Positions 1 to 7,330 of a stretch of DNA of 36,397 nucleotides are shown here, piece after piece. The notes below the pieces were generated by a model. It was not told the origin of the DNA. It ran no database searches and worked only from the letters and a program-made list of their open reading frames with translations. The translations under genes and the position numbers were made by a program. Each line of letters opens with the position of its first letter. Positions within the stretch are counted from its first letter, which is position 1. The stretch comes from an uncultured Pelagibacteraceae bacterium (GTDB taxonomy: Bacteria > Pseudomonadota > Alphaproteobacteria > Pelagibacterales > Pelagibacteraceae), in NCBI GenBank assembly GCA_902603475.1, contig CACKUZ010000005.1, forward strand, positions 1-36,397, read 5' to 3'.

Positions 1-686
1 CGTCAAAAATTAATGAGGTAAAAAGATATTTCTTTTCTTCAAGTGCATGTGTTTACAATGCTAAAAAGCAAACGATTTCAAATAATCCTGGATTAAAAGA
101 AGAAGATGCATATCCAGCAGATCCTGAAGATGGCTATGGATGGGAAAAACTTTTTAGTGAACGGATGTGTAGACATTACGAGGAAGATTTTGGTTTGCAA
201 GTAAGAGTAGTAAGATTACATAATGTATATGGACCATTAGGAACTTACGCTGGTGGAAGAGAAAAAGCTCCCGCAGCAATATGTAGAAAAATATCTGAGG
301 CAAAGTTAAAAAATAAAAAAATAATTGATGTTTGGGGAGATGGAAAACAAACAAGAAGTTTTATGTATATTGATGATTGTATAGAAGGAATTTTAAAAAT
401 TTTTTTTAGTAAATACTCACGTCCTATTAATCTCGGATCTTCTAAAAAAGTATCAATAAATCAAATGATAAAAATTATTGAAAAAATTGCCTCTTATAAT
501 GTAAAAAAAACATACTTATTAGATAAACCTAAAGGAGTAAGAGGGAGATCTAGTGACAACAAGTTAATAAAAAAAATTATTGGTTGGGAGCCAAATACAA
601 AATTAGAAAAAGGGTTAGAAAATACTTATTATTGGATTAATAACGAATTATCACAAAATTTGTCCAAATCAAAGTTTTCAAAATAA
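1..686 (+). CDS. GDP-mannose 3,5-epimerase-like SDR enzyme, 5' end outside window
   Basis: The reading frame is open from base 3, so the gene enters from the left and about the first third (the NAD-binding Rossmann fold) is missing; some 227 codons remain. The visible part carries SSSACVY, then YGWEK (the SDR Tyr-x-x-x-Lys pair), an HNVYGPLGT stretch and GGREKAPAA. In plant GDP-mannose 3,5-epimerase the catalytic residues are a Cys in SSACIY, the Tyr/Lys pair and a Lys in GREKAPAA. All have counterparts here, so I prefer this family over a generic epimerase. The reaction would convert GDP-D-mannose to GDP-L-galactose or GDP-L-gulose for surface glycans. The ATG at 165 is internal and is not the start. 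gmd and fcl, which also act on GDP-mannose, lie just beyond the 5S gene and support the assignment. Confidence 0.82.
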   Translation, partial: SKINEVKRYFFSSSACVYNAKKQTISNNPGLKEEDAYPADPEDGYGWEKLFSERMCRHYEEDFGLQVRVVRLHNVYGPLGTYAGGREKAPAAICRKISEAKLKNKKIIDVWGDGKQTRSFMYIDDCIEGILKIFFSKYSRPINLGSSKKVSINQMIKIIEKIASYNVKKTYLLDKPKGVRGRSSDNKLIKKIIGWEPNTKLEKGLENTYYWINNELSQNLSKSKFSK

Positions 687-719
687 TTATTTACTTTTTA
701 AATTTTTATTATAAAAAGA

Positions 720-839
720 GCTGCCTGGTGATTATTGCGAAAGTGTAATACCCGATCCCATTCCGAACTCGGAAGTCAAGCCTTTCAGCGCCGATGGTAC
801 TTTGTCTTAAGACATGGAAGAGTAGGACATTGCCAGGCT
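720..839 (+). rRNA. rrf: 5S ribosomal RNA
   Basis: The terminal helix forms between GCCTGGTG at 723-730 and TGCCAGGC at 831-838. The interior carries the conserved 5S core, including CCCGATCCCATTCCGAACTC and the following GAAGTCAAGC. Local GC content is far above the flanks. No 16S, 23S or tRNA lies next to it: the gene sits alone between two GDP-sugar genes. This matches the SAR11 arrangement in which the 5S is split from the 23S by a hypervariable polysaccharide island. The ends are set by the helix and may be off by 1-3 nt. I see no clear terminator after it. Confidence 0.95.
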
Positions 840-925
840 TATAAAAATAAATCAAAACTATTTAGATTATAATTGAAAAATCTTTGCGTAGTTATAGTTT
901 ATCAGAATAATTAATTTATATAATT

Positions 926-1963
926 ATGAAAAAAACTGCACTGATTTTTGGAGTTACAGGTCAAGATGGTTCTTATTTATCTAGATTGCTATTAAAGAAA
1001 GGCTATGTAGTTCATGGAATAATTAGAAGATCATCCTCGATAAATACTAGTAGGATTGATGATATATATCAAGAACCATTTACTAAGAAAAAAAATTTTA
1101 TATTGCATTATGGAGATCTAACTGATGGTACATCAATCTTTGATTTGATAAAAAAAGTTCGACCTAATGAAATATATAATCTAGCAGCACAATCACATGT
1201 AGCTGTTTCCTTTAAAGTCCCCGAGTACACTACAAATACAGATGCTCTTGGTTCACTAAGAATTTTAGACTCTATTTTAAAAATAAATCCAAAAATTAAA
1301 TACTATCAAGCCGGTAGTTCAGAAATGTTTGGTAAAGTTCAATCATATCCACAAAATGAAAAAACTCCATTTTATCCAAGAAGCCCATATGCTGTATCAA
1401 AAGTTTATGCACATTGGATAACAATAAATTATAGAGAGTCCTATAATATTTTCGCTTGTAATGGAATTTTATTTAACCACGAAAGTCCTTTAAGAGGAGA
1501 GACATTTGTTACAAAGAAAATTGTTAAAGCTTTATGTAGAATTAAAAACAAAAGACAAAAAAAACTATACCTTGGAAATATATATGCAAAAAGAGATTGG
1601 GGTCATGCTGAGGATTATGTAATTGCTATGTGGAAAATTTTACAATACAAAAAAGCAGATGATTGGGTAGTTTGCACAGGAAAACAATATTCAGTAAAGC
1701 AATTTATAAATCTAGTTGCAAAAAAAATAAATTTGAAAATTCGCTGGAAAGGTAAAGGTATTAATGAACAGGCATTATCTAAAGACAATAAAGTGATCAT
1801 TCAAATTAAAAAAAAATACTTTAGACCGGCAGAAGTTGATAATTTAAAAGGAAATTATTCAAAAGCTAAGAAATTCTTAAATTGGAAACCATCAAAGGAT
1901 ATTAATAGTTTAATTCAAGATATGGTTAATTATGAATTAAATGATGTATCAAATGCTAAATAA
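926..1963 (+). CDS. gmd: GDP-mannose 4,6-dehydratase
   Basis: Converts GDP-D-mannose to GDP-4-keto-6-deoxymannose, the first step toward GDP-L-fucose and related deoxysugars; a cytosolic extended SDR. The NAD(P)-binding motif G9-x-x-G12-x-x-G15 (GVTGQDG) is at the N terminus. GSSEMFG supplies the Ser/Glu near residue 133, and the Tyr155-x-x-x-Lys159 pair lies in SPYAVSK. The NHESP-x-RGETFV motif typical of Gmd follows. The 345-residue length is normal. It starts 86 nt after the 5S gene. The next gene, GDP-fucose synthase, overlaps its 3' end, so the two steps are probably translated together. Confidence 0.95.
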   Translation: MKKTALIFGVTGQDGSYLSRLLLKKGYVVHGIIRRSSSINTSRIDDIYQEPFTKKKNFILHYGDLTDGTSIFDLIKKVRPNEIYNLAAQSHVAVSFKVPEYTTNTDALGSLRILDSILKINPKIKYYQAGSSEMFGKVQSYPQNEKTPFYPRSPYAVSKVYAHWITINYRESYNIFACNGILFNHESPLRGETFVTKKIVKALCRIKNKRQKKLYLGNIYAKRDWGHAEDYVIAMWKILQYKKADDWVVCTGKQYSVKQFINLVAKKINLKIRWKGKGINEQALSKDNKVIIQIKKKYFRPAEVDNLKGNYSKAKKFLNWKPSKDINSLIQDMVNYELNDVSNAK

Positions 1964-2894
1964 GGTAAAAATTTATATTGCTGGACATAATGGCATGATT
2001 GGATCCGCAATTTTAAAAAAATTTAAAAAAATTAAGAGATTTCAATTACTTTATGAAAACAAAACTAAACTAAATTTAGAGGATCAATCAAGTGTTTTTA
2101 AATATTTGAAAAAAAATAAACCTGACAGTGTTATTTTAGCAGCCGCAAAAGTAGGTGGTATTTTTACGAATAATACTGATAGAGCTTCATTTATTTATGA
2201 CAATATTTCAATACAATCTAATGTAATCCATGGAAGTTATTTGGCAGGTGTAAAAAATTTAATTTTTTTAGGTTCCAGTTGTATATATCCAAAATTATCA
2301 AAACAGCCAATAAAAGAGAGTTATTTATTATCTAATTATCTTGAAAAAACAAACGAACCTTATGCAATTGCAAAAATTGCTGGTTTAAAAATGTGTGAAA
2401 ATTACAGCTATCAATATAATTTAAATTATAAAACTCTTATGCCTTGTAATGCTTATGGTGAAAATGATAATTATGATTTAAAGACTTCTCATTTTTTTCC
2501 AGCTTTAATTAAAAAAATTATTGAGGCAATTAAAAATAATAAGAATTATATAGTATTGTGGGGAAATGGTAAATCTAAACGTGAACTAATATTTAGTGAA
2601 GATATTGCTTCAGCATGTAAATTTTTTCTCAGAAAAAAAACTAAATCAAAAGTTTTTAATATTGGGTCTGGAATGGAATATAGTATTGAACAATACGCAA
2701 AATTAATAATGAAACATTTAAATGTAAATTTAAAAATTATCTATGATAAAAAGAAACCTAATGGAACTTTTAAAAAACTTCTTGATAGTTCTCTTGCAAA
2801 AAAAAATGGTTGGGAGCATAAAGTAAATTTTGAAAAAGGTATTTCTATTGTAATAAATGATTACTTAAAAAACCATTTAAATAACAATAAGTAA
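1956..2894 (+). CDS. fcl: GDP-L-fucose synthase (GDP-4-keto-6-deoxymannose 3,5-epimerase/4-reductase)
   Basis: Takes the product of Gmd to GDP-L-fucose using NADPH. The nucleotide motif GHNGMIG is at the N terminus, GSSCIYP supplies the catalytic Ser/Cys region, and YAIAK holds the Tyr/Lys pair at residues 136/140. MPCNAYGENDNYD is characteristic of WcaG/Fcl. In-frame ATGs exist at 1941, 1944 and 1956. I chose 1956 because it gives only an 8-nt overlap with gmd and puts GHNGMIG at the usual distance from the start; no Shine-Dalgarno sequence decides between them. The gmd-fcl pairing is the standard fucose cassette. GDP-colitose or perosamine enzymes are less likely given the intact Ser/Cys/Tyr/Lys set. 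Confidence 0.9.
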   Translation, partial: LNKVKIYIAGHNGMIGSAILKKFKKIKRFQLLYENKTKLNLEDQSSVFKYLKKNKPDSVILAAAKVGGIFTNNTDRASFIYDNISIQSNVIHGSYLAGVKNLIFLGSSCIYPKLSKQPIKESYLLSNYLEKTNEPYAIAKIAGLKMCENYSYQYNLNYKTLMPCNAYGENDNYDLKTSHFFPALIKKIIEAIKNNKNYIVLWGNGKSKRELIFSEDIASACKFFLRKKTKSKVFNIGSGMEYSIEQYAKLIMKHLNVNLKIIYDKKKPNGTFKKLLDSSLAKKNGWEHKVNFEKGISIVINDYLKNHLNNNK

Positions 2895-2921
2895 TATATT
2901 TTAATTTTTAAATTAATATTT

Positions 2922-3809
2922 ATGAAAAAATATATTGTGATAACTGGAGGTGCAGGGTTTGTAGGTTCAAACTTAATAAAAGTTTTTTTAAAAAAAACTA
3001 ATTTTGATATAATTAGTTTAGATAACTATTCCACAGGATTAAAAAAAAATCACTTAATATCGAAAAGAGTTAATTATATTAAGGGAAATACGATAGATAT
3101 AAAAAAAAAATTAAATAAATTTAAAAAAAATATAAATTCCTTATTTCACTTTGGTGAATTTTCTAGAATATATCAAAGTTTTAAACATTTTAATCAATGT
3201 TTTGAATCAAACTCTCTTGGTAGTAAGGAAGTGTTTAAGTTTTGTTTAGATAATAACATAAAACTTGTTTATTCTGCAACATCTGCATCATTAGGAAAAA
3301 AAGGTAAAGATAAAAATTTATCACCTTATGCTTTTACAAAATCAAATAATCTTGAACTTCTAGAAAATTTAAAAAAATGGTTTAATTTTAAATTTGAAAT
3401 AATCTATTTTTATAATGTTTACGGCCAAAACCAAATTAGTTCTGGTAAAATGGCAACAGTAATTGGAATCTTTGAGTATCAGTTTATAAACAATCAACCA
3501 CTATCTGTTGTGAGGCCAGGTACACAGACGAGAAGATTTACTCATATATCTGATACTGTAGATATATGTTTTAAGGCCTGGGAATTAAAAAAATGCAGAC
3601 ATTATAGCATCAGTCACAAAAAAGCATTCTCTATTATAAAAGTAGCTAAAATGTTTAAATCCAAAATCAAATATCTTCCTAATAGACAGGGAGAAAGATA
3701 TGCATCTGCTTTAACTGATATGTCCCTTAATAATAAGGTTATTCGATATTATGGAAAAATAAATTTGAAAGATTACGTAAGTTCGTTTATTAAATCAAAA
3801 AAAAAATAA
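2922..3809 (+). CDS. NAD-dependent sugar-nucleotide epimerase/dehydratase, substrate unknown
   Basis: Extended SDR with [11 protein letters not shown] at the N terminus (Rossmann motif) and Tyr136-x-x-x-Lys140 in SPYAFTK, followed by YNVYGQNQ and an RRFTHISD region typical of UDP-sugar epimerases. At 295 residues it is shorter than usual (about 310-340). The segment between the SATSAS active-site strand and the Tyr/Lys pair is clearly shortened. The usual FHLAA strand reads FHFGE instead, with an acidic residue as in heptose epimerases. It may be a UDP-glucose/GlcNAc 4-epimerase or an ADP-heptose-type epimerase; the sequence alone does not decide. It starts 27 nt after fcl and closes the sugar-nucleotide block. 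Confidence 0.75.
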   Translation: MKKYIVITGGAGFVGSNLIKVFLKKTNFDIISLDNYSTGLKKNHLISKRVNYIKGNTIDIKKKLNKFKKNINSLFHFGEFSRIYQSFKHFNQCFESNSLGSKEVFKFCLDNNIKLVYSATSASLGKKGKDKNLSPYAFTKSNNLELLENLKKWFNFKFEIIYFYNVYGQNQISSGKMATVIGIFEYQFINNQPLSVVRPGTQTRRFTHISDTVDICFKAWELKKCRHYSISHKKAFSIIKVAKMFKSKIKYLPNRQGERYASALTDMSLNNKVIRYYGKINLKDYVSSFIKSKKK

Positions 3810-3811
3810 AT

Positions 3812-3937
3812 ATGAAAATTGCAAGTTCTTTAAAATCACTAAAAAAAAGAGATTTAAATTCTAAATTGGTAAGACGTAGAGGAAGGGTTTATGTAATTAA
3901 TAAAAAAAACCCTAAATTCAAAGCAAGACAAAAGTAG
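3812..3937 (+). CDS. rpmJ: 50S ribosomal protein L36
   Basis: A 41-residue basic protein starting [14 protein letters not shown] and ending NPKFKARQK. It matches the alphaproteobacterial L36 pattern, including [12 protein letters not shown] in the middle. The Cys/His zinc ligands of the C+ form are absent, so this is the zinc-independent long type common in alphaproteobacteria. The ATG is 2 nt after the stop of the upstream epimerase, and pntAA follows after 12 nt. It marks the switch from the variable sugar block to core genes. Confidence 0.93.
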   Translation: MKIASSLKSLKKRDLNSKLVRRRGRVYVINKKNPKFKARQK

Positions 3938-3949
3938 AAATCTATATTT

Positions 3950-5038
3950 ATGATAATAGGATCAATTTCTGAAAATGAAAGTATTGAAAAAAGAATTTCG
4001 ATTACTCCCGAAATATCGAAAAAATATATCAATTTAGGTTTTGAAATACAGCTAACGAAAGGATATGGAAAACATTTAGGTTTTACGCAATCAGATTTTG
4101 AAGATGTTGGAGTAAAAATAATTGAAGATGCCAAAACTCTGATACAAAATTCTGATATTATAGTACAGATGAGTCTATTAGATAATAACCATTTATCTTT
4201 CTTAAAGTCTGAACAAACTTATATTGGAGTTTTAAACTCATATGAAAACAAAGATAAACTATTAGAATTATCAAAAAAAAATATTAATTTTTTTTCATTA
4301 GAATTACTTCCAAGAATTACTAGAGCTCAATCAATGGATATTCTTTCCTCCCAAGCTAACCTAGCAGGCTATAAAGCTGTACTTGAATCATTCTCTATCT
4401 TTGAAAAAGCTATTCCAATGATGATGACTGCAGCAGGGACTATTCCAGCAGCCAAAGTATTAGTTGTTGGTGCTGGAGTTGCTGGATTACAAGCTATTGC
4501 AACTGCTAAAAGAATGGGTGCAATTGTATATGCTACAGATGTAAGACTAGCCTCTAAAGAGCAAGTTGAAAGTTTGGGTGGAAAATTTTTAAGTGTAGAA
4601 GGATCTGAAAACTTAGAGACTGAGGGTGGATATGCCAAAGAAGCATCAGAAGAATTTAAAAAAAAACAAGAAGAACTTTTAGCAGAAACCTTAAAAAAAA
4701 TAGATATAGTAATATGTACTGCTCTAATCCCTGGCAAAAAAGCTCCGTTAATTATTAAAGAAAACATGATAATTAATATGCAACCAGGTTCGATAATTTA
4801 TGATTTAGCTGCCATACAAGGAGGAAATTCTGCATTCACAGAAGTCGATAAAGTTATAGAAAAAAATGGAGTAAAAATTATGGGTGAAGGAAATATTTTA
4901 AATAAATTACCTTCTTCTTCATCAAATTTATATGCAAAAAATGTGTATAATTTTGTCTCTAATTTATATGATAAAGAAAATAAGAAAATTAACATTAACC
5001 TTGAGGATGAAATTATTTCTAAGACAATAATTAAATAG
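3950..5038 (+). CDS. pntAA: NAD(P) transhydrogenase subunit alpha 1 (soluble NAD-binding domain I)
   Basis: Forms the peripheral NAD(H)-binding domain I of the proton-pumping transhydrogenase, which uses the proton gradient to make NADPH from NADH. The sequence resembles alanine dehydrogenase, with the dinucleotide motif GAGVAGLQAI near residue 174 followed by YATDVR. The 362-residue protein ends before any membrane helix, so the alpha chain is split, as in Rhodospirillum. It is followed after 4 nt by pntAB and then pntB, completing the three-gene form. Confidence 0.94.
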   Translation: MIIGSISENESIEKRISITPEISKKYINLGFEIQLTKGYGKHLGFTQSDFEDVGVKIIEDAKTLIQNSDIIVQMSLLDNNHLSFLKSEQTYIGVLNSYENKDKLLELSKKNINFFSLELLPRITRAQSMDILSSQANLAGYKAVLESFSIFEKAIPMMMTAAGTIPAAKVLVVGAGVAGLQAIATAKRMGAIVYATDVRLASKEQVESLGGKFLSVEGSENLETEGGYAKEASEEFKKKQEELLAETLKKIDIVICTALIPGKKAPLIIKENMIINMQPGSIIYDLAAIQGGNSAFTEVDKVIEKNGVKIMGEGNILNKLPSSSSNLYAKNVYNFVSNLYDKENKKININLEDEIISKTIIK

Positions 5039-5042
5039 AACT

Positions 5043-5354
5043 ATGGAAATTGATCCTTTTATATTTAGATTAAGTATTTTTATACTTTCAATTTTTATTG
5101 GTTATTATGTAGTTTGGAGCGTTACACCTTCATTACATACCCCATTAATGTCAGTTACAAATGCCATATCTTCAGTGATTATTGTAGGAGCGATAATAGC
5201 TGCTTTGGCTGGAAATAATACGAATGTATTTGATACAGCGAATATTTATGGTTTTCTTGCAATATTTCTAGCAGCTATAAATATTTTTGGGGGATTTCTA
5301 GTAACACAAAGAATGTTAGCGATGTATAAAAAAAAAAAGAAAGATAAAAAATGA
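5043..5354 (+). CDS. pntAB: NAD(P) transhydrogenase subunit alpha 2 (membrane part)
   Basis: A 103-residue membrane protein with three to four hydrophobic helices (about residues 8-28, 35-58 and 66-90). It contains the conserved VWSVTPSLHTPLMSVTNAIS region and ends in a lysine-rich cytoplasmic tail. It supplies part of the membrane domain II of the transhydrogenase. Its last 4 nt overlap the pntB start (ATGA), indicating translational coupling. Confidence 0.93.
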   Translation: MEIDPFIFRLSIFILSIFIGYYVVWSVTPSLHTPLMSVTNAISSVIIVGAIIAALAGNNTNVFDTANIYGFLAIFLAAINIFGGFLVTQRMLAMYKKKKKDKK

Positions 5355-6748
5355 TATCTGTAGATCTTTTAGCAATATTCTATCTTGTTTCGGGTGTTCT
5401 ATTTATTCTGGCCCTAAGAGGCTTGTCATCACCAGAAACATCTAGACAAGGTAATTTGTATGGAATTATTGGAATGGCATTAGCTATTGGTGTCACTATA
5501 CTTTCAGTCGGTAATTTTTCTTCTGGTTTCATTTATTTAATTCTTTTTCTCGCAATTGGAGGATCTGTAGGTGCTTTTATTGCTTTTAAAATACCAATGA
5601 CAGCTATGCCAGAACTTGTAGCTGGATTTCACAGTTTAGTTGGATTGGCTGCAGTATTTGTTGCGATTTCTGCATTTTTAAACCCTGTTGTTTTCAATTT
5701 AGGAAACCCAGGGGATATAAAAATAGCAAGTCTGATAGAAATGTCTTTAGGCGTATCAATAGGCGCAATAACTTTTACAGGATCTATTATTGCCTTTTTG
5801 AAATTGAGAGGAATAATGTCTGGATCTCCAATCACATTTCCGGGTCAACATTTTTTAAATTTATTTTTAGGAATTGCTCTTTTGGTATTAATTTTTTATT
5901 TATGCAAAACTCAAATATCATCAATTTTCTGGACTTTAATAGCTATTTCTTTTTTAGTCGGAATTTTATTGATAATTCCTATTGGTGGAGCAGATATGCC
6001 AGTTGTTATATCAATGCTAAACTCCTATTCTGGATGGGCAGCTGCAGGAATTGGTTTTACTTTAGAAAACACAGCTTTGATCATAACAGGAGCTTTGGTG
6101 GGATCCTCCGGGGCAATACTCTCTTATATAATGTGCAAAGGTATGAATAGATCTTTTTTTAATGTAATCTTAGGTGGATGGGGTGCTGCAGATCAAAATA
6201 TTTCTCAAAAATCGAAAGAGCAAAAACCAGTTAAAAATGGTAATTCAGATGATGCAGCGTTTCTTATGAAAAACGCATCATCAGTTATTATAGTTCCTGG
6301 TTATGGTATGGCAGTTGCACAAGCACAACACGCACTAAGAGAAATGGTAGATGCATTAAAAAAAAATGGAGTTAAGGTTAGCTATGCAATTCATCCAGTT
6401 GCAGGCAGAATGCCAGGTCACATGAACGTTCTTTTAGCAGAGGCAAATGTGCCATATGATGAAGTTTTTGAACTTGAAGAGATAAATAATGACTTTGCAA
6501 ATTGCGATGTTGCTTATGTAATAGGTGCAAATGATGTTACAAATCCTGTTGCAAAATCTGATCCACAAAGCCCAATATTTGGGATGCCAGTTTTAGATGT
6601 TGAAAAAAGTAAATCAGTTTTATTTGTTAAAAGAAGTCTGTCCCCTGGATACGCAGGAATTGATAATGATCTATTTTATAGAGATAATACGTTGATGTTA
6701 TTTGCAGATGCAAAAAAAATGACAGAAGATATAATAAAAAGTCTATAG
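5351..6748 (+). CDS. pntB: NAD(P) transhydrogenase subunit beta
   Basis: A 465-residue subunit with roughly eight or nine membrane helices in the first 260 residues, including the conserved MPELVAGFHSLVGLAAV and GGADMPVVISMLNSYSGWAA segments that line the proton path. The C-terminal NADP-binding domain III carries VPGYGMAVAQAQ and HPVAGRMPGHMNVLLAEA, then IGANDVTNPVA and GYAG-x-DN. All family signatures are intact. Together with PntAA and PntAB it is a full NADPH-generating pump. Confidence 0.95.
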   Translation: MISVDLLAIFYLVSGVLFILALRGLSSPETSRQGNLYGIIGMALAIGVTILSVGNFSSGFIYLILFLAIGGSVGAFIAFKIPMTAMPELVAGFHSLVGLAAVFVAISAFLNPVVFNLGNPGDIKIASLIEMSLGVSIGAITFTGSIIAFLKLRGIMSGSPITFPGQHFLNLFLGIALLVLIFYLCKTQISSIFWTLIAISFLVGILLIIPIGGADMPVVISMLNSYSGWAAAGIGFTLENTALIITGALVGSSGAILSYIMCKGMNRSFFNVILGGWGAADQNISQKSKEQKPVKNGNSDDAAFLMKNASSVIIVPGYGMAVAQAQHALREMVDALKKNGVKVSYAIHPVAGRMPGHMNVLLAEANVPYDEVFELEEINNDFANCDVAYVIGANDVTNPVAKSDPQSPIFGMPVLDVEKSKSVLFVKRSLSPGYAGIDNDLFYRDNTLMLFADAKKMTEDIIKSL

Positions 6749-6788
6749 ATTAAAAAAAGTTTATATATATATTGTAGAAGATCTCTTA

Positions 6789-7175
6789 ATGTCTGAAAAC
6801 ATAAAAATAAGTTCAAATCGAAGCTTCGGAATAGTATTTTTTGTTGTTTTTTTATTAATTGCTATTTATCCAATGATTTATGAAGGTGAGCTAAGACTAT
6901 GGTCATTATTAATTTCATCAATATTCTTAGTTTTAGGTGTAATTAACTCTAAACTTCTGTCACCATTAAATAAGTTGTGGTTTAAATTTGGATTGTTTTT
7001 AGGAAAAATAGTTTCACCACTGGTTATGGGCATTATATTTTTTTCTGTTGTTACACCTATCGGAGTATTTATGCGATTATTCAAAAAAGATTTATTAAGT
7101 TTAAAATATAATAATGAAAAATCTTATTGGGTAGAAACAAAAGAAACAAATTATAGAATGAACAAACAATTTTAA
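6789..7175 (+). CDS. SxtJ-like three-helix membrane protein
   Basis: A 128-residue protein with three predicted membrane helices (about residues 13-31, 36-57 and 67-92), a conserved-looking WSLLISSIFLVLGVINS stretch, and a basic C-terminal tail. I recognise it as resembling the SxtJ family, named from cyanobacterial saxitoxin clusters, whose biochemical role is unknown. It is followed after 1 nt by a tiny DUF5989/SxtK-like gene and then by a SxtI/NodU-type carbamoyltransferase, the same three partners in the order J-K-I. The role is inferred to be membrane anchoring or substrate access for the transferase. The family call rests on size, topology and context. Confidence 0.7.
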   Translation: MSENIKISSNRSFGIVFFVVFLLIAIYPMIYEGELRLWSLLISSIFLVLGVINSKLLSPLNKLWFKFGLFLGKIVSPLVMGIIFFSVVTPIGVFMRLFKKDLLSLKYNNEKSYWVETKETNYRMNKQF

Positions 7176-7176
7176 T

Positions 7177-7326
7177 ATGGATTTTATAAAAGAATTTTGG
7201 GAATTTCTTAAAGTAAGAAAAAAATATTGGCTCTTACCTATAATAATTGTTTTAGCTTTATTTGGAGGATTAATAATTTTAAGTCAAGGATCAGCAGTCG
7301 CTCCATTTATATATACAATATTTTAA
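7177..7326 (+). CDS. DUF5989/SxtK-like small membrane protein (49 residues)
   Basis: Short gene starting MDFIKEFWEFLKVRKKYW: an amphipathic aromatic/basic head, then one hydrophobic helix (about residues 19-35), then SQGSAVAPFIYTIF at the C terminus. This head-KKYW-helix-QGSAVAPFIYT layout is what I know from DUF5989 proteins encoded beside carbamoyltransferases, such as SxtK. It begins 1 nt after the upstream SxtJ-like gene and ends 4 nt before the carbamoyltransferase, so all three form one operon. The biochemical function is unknown. Confidence 0.75.
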   Translation: MDFIKEFWEFLKVRKKYWLLPIIIVLALFGGLIILSQGSAVAPFIYTIF

Positions 7327-7330
7327 GTTT

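Noticed and set aside
857..900. AAACTAT/ATAGTTT inverted repeat after the 5S gene, considered as a terminator
   Set aside because: A stem of 7 bp with a 30-nt loop and no T run is not convincing in AT-rich DNA.
4369..4767. Long minus-strand open frame opposite pntAA
   Set aside because: It lies fully within a well-supported gene on the other strand, has a Ser/Ala/Pro-rich composition mirroring that gene, and matches no family I know.
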